64,000 nt of DNA. Origin: CAVORB01 sp963736235 (lineage in GTDB: Bacteria > Pseudomonadota > Gammaproteobacteria > Chromatiales > Chromatiaceae). The stretch spans positions 178,481-242,480 of the forward strand of contig CAVTOR010000017.1 of NCBI GenBank assembly GCA_963736235.1, given 5' to 3'. A program made the position numbers and the translations under genes. Positions 8,896-17,620 of the stretch are shown here, in pieces. How positions within the stretch are numbered: position 1 is the stretch's first letter; each line of letters begins with the position of its first letter. The notes under the pieces are model-generated. The model did not search any database. It was not told the DNA's origin and saw nothing but the letters and a program-made list of their open reading frames with translations.

Positions 8896-10053
8896 TCAGG
8901 CTCTAAGCAGGCACAGAGGCACGTCAAGCTCCGCCCGGCTCAGCCCGCCGTGCACGCCGATGTGCTCAAACCGTGACTCGAAGGGCAGCCAGTCTCGGAT
9001 CACGCGGTTGCCGCGCATCAGGAGCGCGTAGTCGCCGATGCGTTCGGCGAGCCGGGGGTGCGGCTCTCCGAGCCCGAACAGGCCATCGGCCATGAGCCGG
9101 TCGCTAGGCCAGAGCTCAAGCGCCTCCGCCAGCGCCTCCCGGCAATAGCGCTCGAACTCTCTCGCCAGGCCTGGCCGAACATAGCAGAAGGCCGCGCGCG
9201 GCTCGCCGCAAAGGGGCAGGGCGAGGCAGCGGCTCAACTCCGGATGGTCCGCTAGGTCGATGCAGTCGGCGGCGGTGGTGTCGATCTGGCCATGGTCTGC
9301 CGTAACCAGAACCGAGGTGTCGGTGCCCGTGAGATCGGCCAGGAACGCCTCAAAGGCCTGCTCGATCTCCGCGAGGTGAGCTGCCGCGGCGGCGCTCTCC
9401 ATGCCCTGCTCGTGACCGATGGCGTCGAGGCGGGGCCAGTAGAGATAGAGATACTTGCGATCGCGTCCGGCGCGCACCGCGCGGACCGCTTGGCGGAACA
9501 TGTCATGCAAGGTCTCAAACGGACGCAACTCGGCGCGCCCGAGGTGAGCCAGGTTGAAGTCCGAATGGGCGATGTAGGCGGGTGAAACGAAGATGGAGCG
9601 CGTAGCAATGCGGTCGGCCAGGACCCGGTGACCGAAGAGCCGCGTCGGGTCGATTCCCGCCTTGCGATAGCTCGCTCCGCCATAGCGCGGGTTGCCGGGC
9701 AAGACGGCCATGACGCAACCGAGCTCGCGCAGGTAGGTATACCAGCCGGTCAGCGCGTGCTGTTGCGGGGCGTCTCCAGTGAGAAAGGTGGTGACGGCTG
9801 AGGCGGTCGTCGGCGGAAACACGGACGTGATCGATCCGAGCAGGTGCCGGCTCAGGATCCCGGCCGGCGAACGACTGGCCAGCCAGTTGGCGCCGAGCCC
9901 GTCGAGGACCAGGAGCAGGATGTTCGTGGAGTCCGCGATTTCCCCCGGCGGCAGCAGACGCAGGCAGGGGTAGTCAGTGCCACCACCGCGGGCGCGGATG
10001 ATGGAGCTCATCAAGTTGACGATGCTGCCGCCCTGGTAGTCGGGTACGATCAT
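8896..10053 (-). CDS. Alkaline phosphatase superfamily protein (type I phosphodiesterase/nucleotide pyrophosphatase-like)
   Basis: A metal-dependent phosphohydrolase-like protein of 385 residues. The first metal site is in LLLVLDGLGANWL, the likely Thr nucleophile in PPTTASAVTTFLTG, and further metal ligands in LYWPRLDAIGHEQG and VTADHGQIDT. The C-terminal HIGVHGGLSRAELDVPL matches the last metal-binding histidine region. This pattern is that of the AlkP-superfamily phosphodiesterase group. There is no signal peptide, so it should be cytoplasmic. The substrate cannot be told from sequence. The MOSC gene follows after 3 bases. Confidence 0.85.
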   Translation of the reverse strand: MIVPDYQGGSIVNLMSSIIRARGGGTDYPCLRLLPPGEIADSTNILLLVLDGLGANWLASRSPAGILSRHLLGSITSVFPPTTASAVTTFLTGDAPQQHALTGWYTYLRELGCVMAVLPGNPRYGGASYRKAGIDPTRLFGHRVLADRIATRSIFVSPAYIAHSDFNLAHLGRAELRPFETLHDMFRQAVRAVRAGRDRKYLYLYWPRLDAIGHEQGMESAAAAAHLAEIEQAFEAFLADLTGTDTSVLVTADHGQIDTTAADCIDLADHPELSRCLALPLCGEPRAAFCYVRPGLAREFERYCREALAEALELWPSDRLMADGLFGLGEPHPRLAERIGDYALLMRGNRVIRDWLPFESRFEHIGVHGGLSRAELDVPLCLLRA

Positions 10054-10497
10054 TTGGGCTCGAAAAGTCCGCCTTTGACTCCTACCTTAGGACCGCCGCG
10101 CGAGGACTGTCCAGATTCCTTCTTGTATCGGTGCCGTATGCGCGACCAAGTTCGCGCCCTATTCCAGGTCGGCTCTTTCGCATTGCTTCATGTGCGGCTG
10201 TAGATGCGCAACCGTCAGACAGTTGGTTCGTGACAGCGTGTTTGCCGTGAGGCGATGTCGGCCTGCGGCGACTGGCGTCTGGTCTGGCGACTCGGGAAAC
10301 CCGGGACGCTCGATGCAAGTCGTGCCCTCCCGACACGGCACCTCGACTCGTGATCCGCGTCGACCAGGCGCCGTCGGCGTTTGGTCGAAAATCCTGCGCG
10401 ATGGAGGGCTGGACCGAGCGGGGCAAGGCTCTTCGCTCGAAATAGATTGAGCCCGAGAGGTGTTACAGACTAAACGACGGGAACTGAGGTTCCGGCC
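10054..10497. other. Intergenic region, no gene seen
   Basis: 444 bases between two minus-strand genes. Short open frames on both strands have no recognisable protein similarity and no good ribosome binding site. I see no tRNA, clear terminator or repeat. It should hold the promoter of the phosphatase-MOSC pair. Confidence 0.5.
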
Positions 10498-11619
10498 TCA
10501 ATCTCTCTGCCCCTCAGCCCTGGATCGAATCATTGCCCGGAGCTGTGTCCATGCGCGCAGAGGGTTCAGCGCCAACACGCCCGCCACGTGCAACGGATAG
10601 GACAGCAGACTGGGGATTCTCGACGGTGGGGGCTGGCGGCCGAGAAACTCGGGCTTGTATCCGAAGCGAAGCATCATCCGGTGGTTGATCCGCTCGCAGA
10701 TCAGTGTCTCACCAGCGGACAGGCTGCCCCGCCACTTGTTGATGGCGTCCGGCGATGTGTCGTTTGATTCGCTCTCCTGCTCGCCCGGTGAAGTGCCCCA
10801 CCGTGGTACATCGATCATTTCCGGCTCGAATTGCAGGCCGAGAAAAGCGCACAGGCGACGGGCTCCAGCCGCGTGGTCGGCAACCAGGTCCTCGAAGCGC
10901 ACGAGCATGAAGCGCGCATGCCCCTCGAGACTCAGCGCCTCTTCGGTGGCTCTCGCCCAGAGCTTGCTCATGGTGATGGAATGATAGTTGACCCGGCTGC
11001 GGAGCATCTCCATAACGGGGATCCCGTAGGAGCCGAGTTGAACGTGCTTCCACCTGTTCTTTTGTGAAGCCAGAACCGCGCGCGGGTCACGGACGATGTG
11101 CACGACGCGGGCATTCGGATAGAGCTCGAGGAGCCGCCTTGCGTAGAAAATGTTGCGGGGTGTCCGCTCGCAAGCGAAGGGTTTACCAGCATCCTGGGCA
11201 AGCCGCTGCAGCACCGCGGCGAACATCCCCGCAGGCGTGCACTCGTTCTCCCGCAGGTCCCGCATCAGGCGCCGTCCCCAGGCGTACTCAACCTCGGTCG
11301 GACGGCCTCCCCACAGACCGTTGGTCTGTCTTGCCAACAGGGTCGCGGCGTGATCCGCCAGCTCTCTGGGGGAAAACGTTCGAGCGCTCTTGTAAGGGTC
11401 CCAGAAGGAGCCGAAATAGTAGAGGTCGTTGAATGCCATGATGGCGCTATGCGTTCCCAGCATCCTGGCCAGCATGGTCGTCCCGGACCGCGACGCACCA
11501 GTTATGAACAATAGAAGTGCGGAGTTGGGCGACAGGTGTGCCGGAGCACGCGCGTCCCGTTTGCCCTGATCCAATCGATGCACGGTTGCCGAACGACCTA
11601 CGGTATTGCTGGGTGGCAT
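10498..11619 (-). CDS. PAPS-dependent sulfotransferase family protein
   Basis: A soluble sulfotransferase-fold protein of 373 residues. The 5'-phosphosulfate-binding loop is FITGASRSGTTML, and the 3'-phosphate-binding region is HIVRDPRAVLASQKNRW. The ATG at 11619 has GGGAAG nine bases upstream and is preferred over the longer frame starting at 11703. It resembles the sulfotransferase at 23262-24272 closely (shared TPRNIFYARRLL and RFEDLVA blocks), so the two are paralogues. Its likely role is transfer of sulfate to a glycan or lipid, given the neighbouring exopolysaccharide-type genes. Confidence 0.85.
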   Translation of the reverse strand: MPPSNTVGRSATVHRLDQGKRDARAPAHLSPNSALLLFITGASRSGTTMLARMLGTHSAIMAFNDLYYFGSFWDPYKSARTFSPRELADHAATLLARQTNGLWGGRPTEVEYAWGRRLMRDLRENECTPAGMFAAVLQRLAQDAGKPFACERTPRNIFYARRLLELYPNARVVHIVRDPRAVLASQKNRWKHVQLGSYGIPVMEMLRSRVNYHSITMSKLWARATEEALSLEGHARFMLVRFEDLVADHAAGARRLCAFLGLQFEPEMIDVPRWGTSPGEQESESNDTSPDAINKWRGSLSAGETLICERINHRMMLRFGYKPEFLGRQPPPSRIPSLLSYPLHVAGVLALNPLRAWTQLRAMIRSRAEGQRD

Positions 11620-12218
11620 CAAATCGCTTCCCACGATCTTGGAATCAAGTTGGCCGGAAAATCGCCTTCCAGTTCTGCAACAAAAAGGTTCCAGTAGACC
11701 CATGCTCGGCTCGGATCCGCCGAAAGCGAGTGCTGCCGGAACGCGGGCCGATTCTCACCTCGACGTTCTTCCTGGGACTTCTCAAACGCCCAAAGCGGGC
11801 GTGAGCGCGTCGCGTTGGGTTGCATGCTAGCATTGAGCAATTACGATTGCGCACTCCTCGAACGGAGTGTCGGCTCGGCCTTCATCAAAATATTAGCAAG
11901 AAGCGCACCGAAGTGCCGCGCTGCGTCTTTGCTGCCACTCGCTTCGGGATCCGCTACCTCGCCGCGTCAACGGCATGAAACAGCTTGACAGTTTGCTCGC
12001 TGAGCCTGACGACGGCTGGGAACGGTAGGCTGGTGCGCACAGGACGATGCGGGAAAGAGCTCACCGTCACGCCCGATGATCCCGTCCCTGGTTCGTCCCG
12101 CTTGGTTCCAGCCCTCGAGTAGGGCGATGCTGCCGTGGGGAGAGTGGACCCAAGTTTCGACGCTGTGCAATGATCCCGAGTCCCGCGGTCAGGCCGTTTC
12201 GAAATAGGATGCTCCGCC
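11620..12218. other. Intergenic region, no gene seen
   Basis: About 600 bases between divergent genes. It contains only short frames without recognisable similarity. It must include the promoters of the sulfotransferase (leftward) and the CelD-like gene (rightward). No repeat, terminator or RNA gene is evident. Confidence 0.5.
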
Positions 12219-13367
12219 TTGAGTCTCGACGAGGGCCAGTTTTTCATCGAGCTCATTGATTCCCTGAAGGGACTCGATCGAATAGAGGTAGAGTACGAAC
12301 GTCTGTTCGAGCGCAGTCGGAACCCCAGCTTCTTCTGCTCCTTCCCCTTCGTACGCACCGCCTGGGCGCACTTCAACCAGGCGTCGGATCGCCTGCTGGT
12401 GCTTGCGATCCGCAAGCGGGGTCAGCTGGTGGGTATCGCGCCCTTCATGATCGAGCCGGACAAGCTTTTTGGGCTGTATCCGTTCCGGGTCATTCGATAC
12501 GTTGCGGATTGGGGCGACGGAGACAAGCCGGCGATCGTTACCACCGAGGACGAGCGAGGCGTCTGGCGGGCCATATACGGCTTTCTTACGCGCGAGTTCA
12601 CCGCGTGGGACGCGATCAGCTTCGACGAGCAGCCGCTGGAATCACCGCTCGCGGAACTTGATTGCTTCCCGGAGCCGGCTTTCCGGATCCGCAGAACGAA
12701 TCGAGTCTGGTCGTTCCGCACCGCGCTCGCCGGCGCCTGGCCCGACTATCTGGGATCGTTGAAGGGCAAGGTTCGCGGCGATTGGGCGCGGTGCAGACGG
12801 AGACTGGAGGAGCACGCTCAGCCCCTTGCCGTGGAGTGGTTCGAGGCCCCCGATGAAGTCGGCAGGGCCTTGGATCGCTACGTCGCCCTGGAGCGGACGA
12901 CCTGGAAAGGCAATGCGGAATTCAGCGTCGGCGGGACGGCCGAACAGCTGGGATTCTACAGAGACCTGGCGGATCGATCGGCGCCGAAAGGCAGGGTGGT
13001 GATCTGCTTCCTCCGAAGCGGCCGAGAGGATGCCGCCGCCGCGCTGATATTCCGGGGTGCCAACGTCGTCTACGGGGCGCAGATCTGCTACGCGCCCGCG
13101 TTCCGAAAATTCTCGCCCGGCATCGTCTTGAACGTAGAGATCATGAAACGGCATTTCGATTCCCATTTCACGGCGTTCGATTTCCTTGCGCTGCAGGGCG
13201 GCACGACCGACGGCCGCTTTCGGGAGAACTGGGCCACCGAATCCCAGCAGCTGGCGACCATTACCATCTTCAAGCGGGGCTTCCGGGATCGGCTCTATCG
13301 CATCGACCAGAGAATTCACCGGGCGAAGGAGCGTATGTTCGCGTCCCGGCGGAATGAGGTCGAGTGA
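12219..13367 (+). CDS. GNAT-fold acyltransferase, CelD/BioF2-like
   Basis: A 382-residue protein of the CelD/FemAB-like GNAT group found in exopolysaccharide clusters. Typical features are an N-terminal FCSFPFVRTAWAHF block, LVGIAPFMIEPDKLFG, a central WPDYLGSLKGKVRGDWARC region, and the C-terminal GNAT half with YAPAFRKFSPGIVLNVEIMK and FDFLALQGG. Members are thought to acylate sugar or lipid-linked intermediates. The only in-frame start before the domain is TTG at 12219, with a weak AGGA nine bases before it; no ATG fits. It may work with the sulfotransferases and glycosyltransferases of this region. Confidence 0.78.
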   Translation: MSLDEGQFFIELIDSLKGLDRIEVEYERLFERSRNPSFFCSFPFVRTAWAHFNQASDRLLVLAIRKRGQLVGIAPFMIEPDKLFGLYPFRVIRYVADWGDGDKPAIVTTEDERGVWRAIYGFLTREFTAWDAISFDEQPLESPLAELDCFPEPAFRIRRTNRVWSFRTALAGAWPDYLGSLKGKVRGDWARCRRRLEEHAQPLAVEWFEAPDEVGRALDRYVALERTTWKGNAEFSVGGTAEQLGFYRDLADRSAPKGRVVICFLRSGREDAAAALIFRGANVVYGAQICYAPAFRKFSPGIVLNVEIMKRHFDSHFTAFDFLALQGGTTDGRFRENWATESQQLATITIFKRGFRDRLYRIDQRIHRAKERMFASRRNEVE

Positions 13368-13412
13368 CCCCTGGGCCGCGTGTGCCGGGTTTGCGATCGC
13401 CTCTCGGCCCCC

Positions 13413-14168
13413 TCACAGCACGCCCGCCGCCGAGTCCGCGATCAGCAGCGCGGCAATGAGCCACAGCGAGTAGCGCAACAGGCAGCGGTAGGTGTCGATG
13501 TGGATGCGCCTGCGCAGCCGGATACCGAGCCAGAGGCTCGCGAGCACCAGCGGCAGCACCGCGAGGCTGAGCTTGAGCATGGCCGGATCGAAGGCGCCGT
13601 TGACCAGGAAGCCCGCGATCTGTCCCGACTTGCTGGTGAGGAAGCTCAGGTTGAACGCGGCCACCATCAGGGCCGGGTCCATGCGCGTGTAGAGGGCGAA
13701 GACCACGAGCACGGGCGCGAAGATGTTGATCACCCCCGCCAGCAGACCGAGCGACAGGCCCAGCAGGGCGAGCACCCAGGGCGGGGCGGTGCGTTGCCGC
13801 GCCGAGCGATGAAAGCGGTCGGTCAATAGATAAGCGATCAACATCAGCGCTAGTAGAAATCGGAACGGCTCGGGGTCCACGGACAGCAGCACCTGGGTGC
13901 CGATGAAGCTACCGACGATGGTAAACGCGGGGATTGGCCAGAACGCCCGCAGGGCCTGGCGCCAATGCCGCTCGCCGAAGATGCTGAAGAGGTTGATGCT
14001 GACCGTGGGGATCAGGGTCAGCAGCACGGCCGAGCGCATGTCCATGAACAGGACCAGGAGCGGCGTCGCGACCAGGGGAAAGCCGAAGCCGAAGGCGCCG
14101 TGCACGAACGCGGCCAGCAGGAGGACGGGGACGAAGGCCAGATCTTGCATGGTGAGGGGTCCGTTCAT
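13413..14168 (-). CDS. Sulfite exporter TauE/SafE family permease
   Basis: An integral membrane protein of 251 residues with about seven or eight hydrophobic segments, starting with LAFVPVLLLAAFVHGAFGFGFPLVATPLL, which is the TauE/SafE (TSUP) signature region near the N-terminus. The family exports sulfite, sulfoacetate or other small organic anions. In a sulfur-oxidizing background, sulfite or a related anion is plausible but not shown. The gene is single, convergent with the acetyltransferase gene and divergent from the nitroreductase. The first ATG was kept; the Met at 14150 is an alternative. Confidence 0.88.
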   Translation of the reverse strand: MNGPLTMQDLAFVPVLLLAAFVHGAFGFGFPLVATPLLVLFMDMRSAVLLTLIPTVSINLFSIFGERHWRQALRAFWPIPAFTIVGSFIGTQVLLSVDPEPFRFLLALMLIAYLLTDRFHRSARQRTAPPWVLALLGLSLGLLAGVINIFAPVLVVFALYTRMDPALMVAAFNLSFLTSKSGQIAGFLVNGAFDPAMLKLSLAVLPLVLASLWLGIRLRRRIHIDTYRCLLRYSLWLIAALLIADSAAGVL

Positions 14169-14434
14169 CGCCCCGGCTGCTCAGGTGGGCGTCAAGGTAA
14201 GGCATTCTGTAGGGATTGGGGTAGCGCGAAGCGCCGTTATTGGTGCCAACGACCGCCGCGTATCACGTCGTCCTGCCCTCCCGGCGACGGCAAAGCTCTG
14301 GCCGATGTAAGGCACCGAAGCCTTGACCATCGCCCCGGCGCACCGAGTTACCGCGTTAGAATCAGGTCAGGCTCGCCATCCCGCGGAGTCTCCGAAACCA
14401 CCATTCCGTGCAATCCGAGAGGGGTGACCAACGC

Positions 14435-15184
14435 ATGAACCCGACACGAGGCACCCAGCTCATCGAGCGGCAACTGGCCCATCGCTCCGTCCGGGCCTTT
14501 TCCGAACGGCCGATCCCACCGGAGACCCTGGAACTCCTGATCAGCGCCGGGCAAGCCGCCGCGAGCTCCAGCTTTATCCAGGCCTACTCGGTCATCCGCG
14601 TCACGCGGCCGGCTGTGCGCGCGGCCATCGCCGAAGCCGCCGGAGGCCAGGCGTGGATCGAACGGGCCGCCGAGTTCCTGGTCTTCTGCGCCGATCTCAG
14701 GCGGGTCGACGACGCCTGCCGCCGGGCGGGGCAGGGCCCTTTGGAGGGGTACGCCGAGCATGGACTGGCGGCGGTCGTCGACGTTGCACTGATGGCCCAG
14801 AATCTCCTGCTCGCCGGGGAGTCCCTGGGTTTGGGTGGCGTTTTCATTGGCGGCATCCGCAACGACATTCAGCGGGTCGCCGACCTGCTCAAGATCCCGC
14901 GGCTGGTGGTGCCGGTTTTCGGCATGTGCCTCGGCTGGCCCGCCTACGAGCCCGAGGTCAAACCACGCATGCCGGTCGCCCTGATCCTGCACCAGGACGA
15001 GTACCGCGATCCGCCGCCTTCCGCCATCGCCGAGTACGATGCCCTCATGGCGGACTACTATGGTGCGCGCTCTTCGGGCCGGAAGCGCTCCGATTGGACC
15101 AGCACGACGGCAGCGGCGATGCAGGGCAAGAAGCGCCCGCACATGCTGACCTTTCTGCAACAGCAGGGGTTCTTCAGGCGGTAG
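14435..15184 (+). CDS. NfsA-like oxygen-insensitive NADPH nitroreductase
   Basis: An FMN flavoprotein of the NfsA/Frp group, 249 residues (E. coli NfsA is 240). The FMN-binding start LAHRSVRAFSERPIPPETLE and the AAASSSFIQAYSVIRV block are clear. Conserved VFGMCLGWPAYEPEVKPRMP lies in the middle, and the family-specific C-terminus ends LTFLQQQGFF. These enzymes reduce nitroaromatics, quinones or other electrophiles with NADPH. The ATG at 14435 with GAGAGGGG upstream is preferred over the GTG at 14408. It has its own promoter region and no partner gene. Confidence 0.9.
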   Translation: MNPTRGTQLIERQLAHRSVRAFSERPIPPETLELLISAGQAAASSSFIQAYSVIRVTRPAVRAAIAEAAGGQAWIERAAEFLVFCADLRRVDDACRRAGQGPLEGYAEHGLAAVVDVALMAQNLLLAGESLGLGGVFIGGIRNDIQRVADLLKIPRLVVPVFGMCLGWPAYEPEVKPRMPVALILHQDEYRDPPPSAIAEYDALMADYYGARSSGRKRSDWTSTTAAAMQGKKRPHMLTFLQQQGFFRR

Positions 15185-15422
15185 CCCGCGCGATGCAGCA
15201 GATCTGCGGTTCAATCTGGGCCTGCAAAGGGCGAGGCGGAGGCGCCATGGCGCCCGCATCCGCAAGTGTCACGGGATTCTGCCCTTATCCGATAACGGAT
15301 TCCTGCTGTTCCAGCACTTTTCGGTATTCGCTGAAGACGGAGGGCTGCCCGGCGGCGCGCCTGATGCGAAACCGGCGGTGATCCAATGGCGCGTGGAACG
15401 GCTTTCGCATAACGTACCGGAC

Positions 15423-15818
15423 ATGGTCGCATCATGCTGTTCTTTGCTCGGCGTCTGGCGTTTCCTGCGATACGCCGCACCTGTCTGTGTCGCGCTGTTC
15501 GCGGCGAGCGGGCCCATGGCCGCGGGGCCGTCGGTTTCGCAGCTGCTCGCGGTGTGCGATCGCGGCTTCGCGCTGGGCAACAAGGGGCCGGAGGCGGCCG
15601 CCTGCGAATGGTACGCGGTTCCCTGCGCTTGCGGGAGTCGCTACGCCAATTCGGAGCCGCCGGCCTGGTGCATCCCCGCGTCTGAAGCCTCGGGTCAAAC
15701 GGTGCGCCGAGTCGTTGCCGAGCTGCGCCGCTATCCGAATCCGGCCGAACAATCGGATACCGCTGTCCCGGCCGTGCTCGCGAAGCTCTACCCCTGCGTG
15801 ACCGCCGGGGCGGAGTGA
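15423..15818 (+). CDS. Small exported cysteine-rich protein, Rap1a/Tai-like
   Basis: From the ATG at 15423, about 131 residues with a Sec-type signal (LRYAAPVCVALFAASGPMAAG). The mature part has SQLLAVCDRG, AACEWYAVPCACG, PPAWCIP and a terminal LAKLYPC, a cysteine spacing similar to Rap1a/Tai-type periplasmic proteins, some of which are immunity proteins for type VI amidases. No effector gene lies nearby, so immunity is only a possibility. No obvious ribosome binding site precedes the start; the open frame extends to 15378. Confidence 0.5.
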   Translation: MVASCCSLLGVWRFLRYAAPVCVALFAASGPMAAGPSVSQLLAVCDRGFALGNKGPEAAACEWYAVPCACGSRYANSEPPAWCIPASEASGQTVRRVVAELRRYPNPAEQSDTAVPAVLAKLYPCVTAGAE

Positions 15819-15959
15819 TGCGACTCTGCTCGCCACTTGAGAATCTCAAGCGGTCCGCCCATTTTGTCCGTGAAGCCAGCGTATAGGAATGTCCCGATGT
15901 TCGCGGTCCTGAACCGCCAGCGTCCAGGCGAAGCGCGGGAAGTCGATCGGGCCTCAGTC

Positions 15960-16574
15960 ATGACAAACATGTTCAGCAGGTGCTCTAACTGGGCGCGGCG
16001 GCTCGCTGCGGCCACCGGGCTGTCTCTGGTTACTCTGTTCGGGTCCCTGGCGCTCGCGATTCAGTCATCGGAGGGCGAGCTTGCGCAGCGCTTGCGTGGC
16101 GGCGGCCAGGTGCTGCTGATCCGCCACGCCGAGGCCCCGGGTACTGGCGATCCCGAGGGCTTTCGTCTCGGCGATTGCTCGACCCAGCGCAACCTGAGCG
16201 AGGCGGGGCGCGACCAGGCGCGGGCGATAGGCGCATGGCTGCGCGACCGGGGTGTCGCTCGCGCCCGGGTCTATTCCAGCCAGTGGTGCCGGTGTCTCGA
16301 GACCGCGGAGCTGCTTGCCCTCGGAGCAGTTGCGGAGCTGCCGGCGCTGAACTCCTTCTACGAGCGCCCCTCGGATCGCGAGCCAAATCTGGCCGCGCTC
16401 AGGAGCTTCATCGCCGCCCAGCCAACTACGGGAGAGTTGCTTGTGCTGGTCACGCACCAGGTGACCATATCGGCCGTAAGCGGCGAGTTCGTGCGTTCTG
16501 GCCAGGGCGTGATCATGGCCCTGGGCGAGGGCGGTGTCCTCGGTCCTGCGGCGCGCGTAGGTTTTGATCAGTAG
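15960..16574 (+). CDS. Exported histidine phosphatase family protein
   Basis: The protein from the ATG at 15960 (204 residues) begins with a signal peptide or anchor (RRLAAATGLSLVTLFGSLALA). It then has the phosphohistidine motif LLIRHAEAPG, the conserved Arg in YSSQWCRCLETAE, and the second catalytic His in VLVTHQVTISAVSG, with a conserved LSEAGRDQARAIGAWL helix. It belongs to branch 1/SixA-like histidine phosphatases, probably acting in the periplasm. Upstream frame to 15837 lacks a better start. The preceding small exported gene is on the same strand 141 bases away. Confidence 0.82.
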   Translation: MTNMFSRCSNWARRLAAATGLSLVTLFGSLALAIQSSEGELAQRLRGGGQVLLIRHAEAPGTGDPEGFRLGDCSTQRNLSEAGRDQARAIGAWLRDRGVARARVYSSQWCRCLETAELLALGAVAELPALNSFYERPSDREPNLAALRSFIAAQPTTGELLVLVTHQVTISAVSGEFVRSGQGVIMALGEGGVLGPAARVGFDQ

Positions 16575-16634
16575 TCGACGAGGTTGCCGGATGTCAGCTG
16601 AGCTTCGTTTCCCTCGTCTTCAGGAGCAGAAATT

Positions 16635-16991
16635 ATGCGACCCATTCGTTGGAAAAGCCGCTATCAGACCGGCGATGCCGAGGCCGACCGGCGCAACCGT
16701 GCCTTCGTCGATTGCCTCAACACCCTGATCGAGGCGGCTGGTAAGCGGGAGCACTGCCAGGAGATGGAGGAATTCGTCGCCCGTTTCAGCGACGAGGCCG
16801 AGCAGATCCTGCTGGAGCGGCCGACGGACCGCGACCTGAGCGCCGAGTTCGGTCGACGCCTCCTGGACGAGGTCCCGCTCGCTGCCTATGGCAGCACGGC
16901 GTGCCGTCAGTGCGGCCTGTGTGAGCTGGCCAAAGAGAAGATCGCTGATCATTTTGAAGCCCCCGCCGAATGCCTTTTCAGATCGGCTTGA
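16635..16991 (+). CDS. Hemerythrin-like protein lacking iron ligands, with cysteine cluster
   Basis: A 118-residue protein whose start (IRWKSRYQTGDAEADRRNRAFVDCLN) follows the bacteriohemerythrin pattern IxWxxxYxvGxxxiDxqHxxLfxliN, but the iron-ligand His of that motif is Asn here, and the following HxxxE and HxxxH ligands are also absent. Near the C-terminus is CRQCGLC (CxxCxxC), which could bind a metal. AGGAG lies correctly before the ATG. The 3' end overlaps the convergent SCO gene by 43 bases. It may be a degenerate hemerythrin with a new metal site. Function unknown. Confidence 0.6.
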   Translation: MRPIRWKSRYQTGDAEADRRNRAFVDCLNTLIEAAGKREHCQEMEEFVARFSDEAEQILLERPTDRDLSAEFGRRLLDEVPLAAYGSTACRQCGLCELAKEKIADHFEAPAECLFRSA

Positions 16992-17620
16992 TGAGTGAAA
17001 GAGGGACGCGCGTCGGGAATGCGCGGTTCGACGGCTGCACGGCCGGCCGCGGCGTTGCGGCCGAGCAGCGCGAGCACCCTGCCACGGACGTGCTCCACCG
17101 GCAGGCCGAATGGGACGATCTCGGCCACCCGCCCTCGAGCGTCCAGCAGATAGAGGTGGGCGGTGTGGTCCAGGGTGTAGCGGTCTCCTTGCGTGTCCCC
17201 GCGGAAGGCGAATCGCGCCTTGAAGGACTCGGCAGCCTGCTCCAGTTGGCGCGCCTCGCCTGTCAGTCCGACGATGCCGGGGTGGAAGTGGCGCACGTAC
17301 GCCGCCAGCAGTTCTGGCGTGTCCCGCTTCGGGTCCAGGGAGATGAACAGGGGGACGACTTCGTCGGCCTGGTCCCCCAATGAATCGAGCACTTGCCCCG
17401 TCATCGTCAGGGTAAGGGGGCAGACGTCGGGGCAGTAAGTGTAGCCGAAGGAGAGCATGACAATCTTGCCCCGCACGTCGCCGAGGGCGAAGGGCTTGCC
17501 CTGGTGGTCTCGGAGCGTGAAATCGCCGCCAAGCGAGCCTGTGTCGCCGTCCGAAGCGACGGTCAGGAGGGGCGCGGCCAACAGGCCGGCCAGAAACAAC
17601 CCGGCGCATGAGCCCTTCAT
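16949..17620 (-). CDS. SCO1/SenC family copper chaperone
   Basis: A 223-residue exported protein with an N-terminal signal peptide (GLFLAGLLAAPLLTVAS), a thioredoxin-like fold and the copper-binding CxxxC in FGYTYCPDVCPLT plus the distal His in LDHTAHLYLLD. SCO proteins deliver copper or reduce thiols for periplasmic copper enzymes. Its start overlaps the stop of the SCO-MauG fusion by four bases (17617-17620), so it is the third gene of the methanethiol oxidase operon and probably matures that copper enzyme rather than cytochrome oxidase. Confidence 0.92.
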   Translation of the reverse strand: MKGSCAGLFLAGLLAAPLLTVASDGDTGSLGGDFTLRDHQGKPFALGDVRGKIVMLSFGYTYCPDVCPLTLTMTGQVLDSLGDQADEVVPLFISLDPKRDTPELLAAYVRHFHPGIVGLTGEARQLEQAAESFKARFAFRGDTQGDRYTLDHTAHLYLLDARGRVAEIVPFGLPVEHVRGRVLALLGRNAAAGRAAVEPRIPDARPSFTHQADLKRHSAGASK

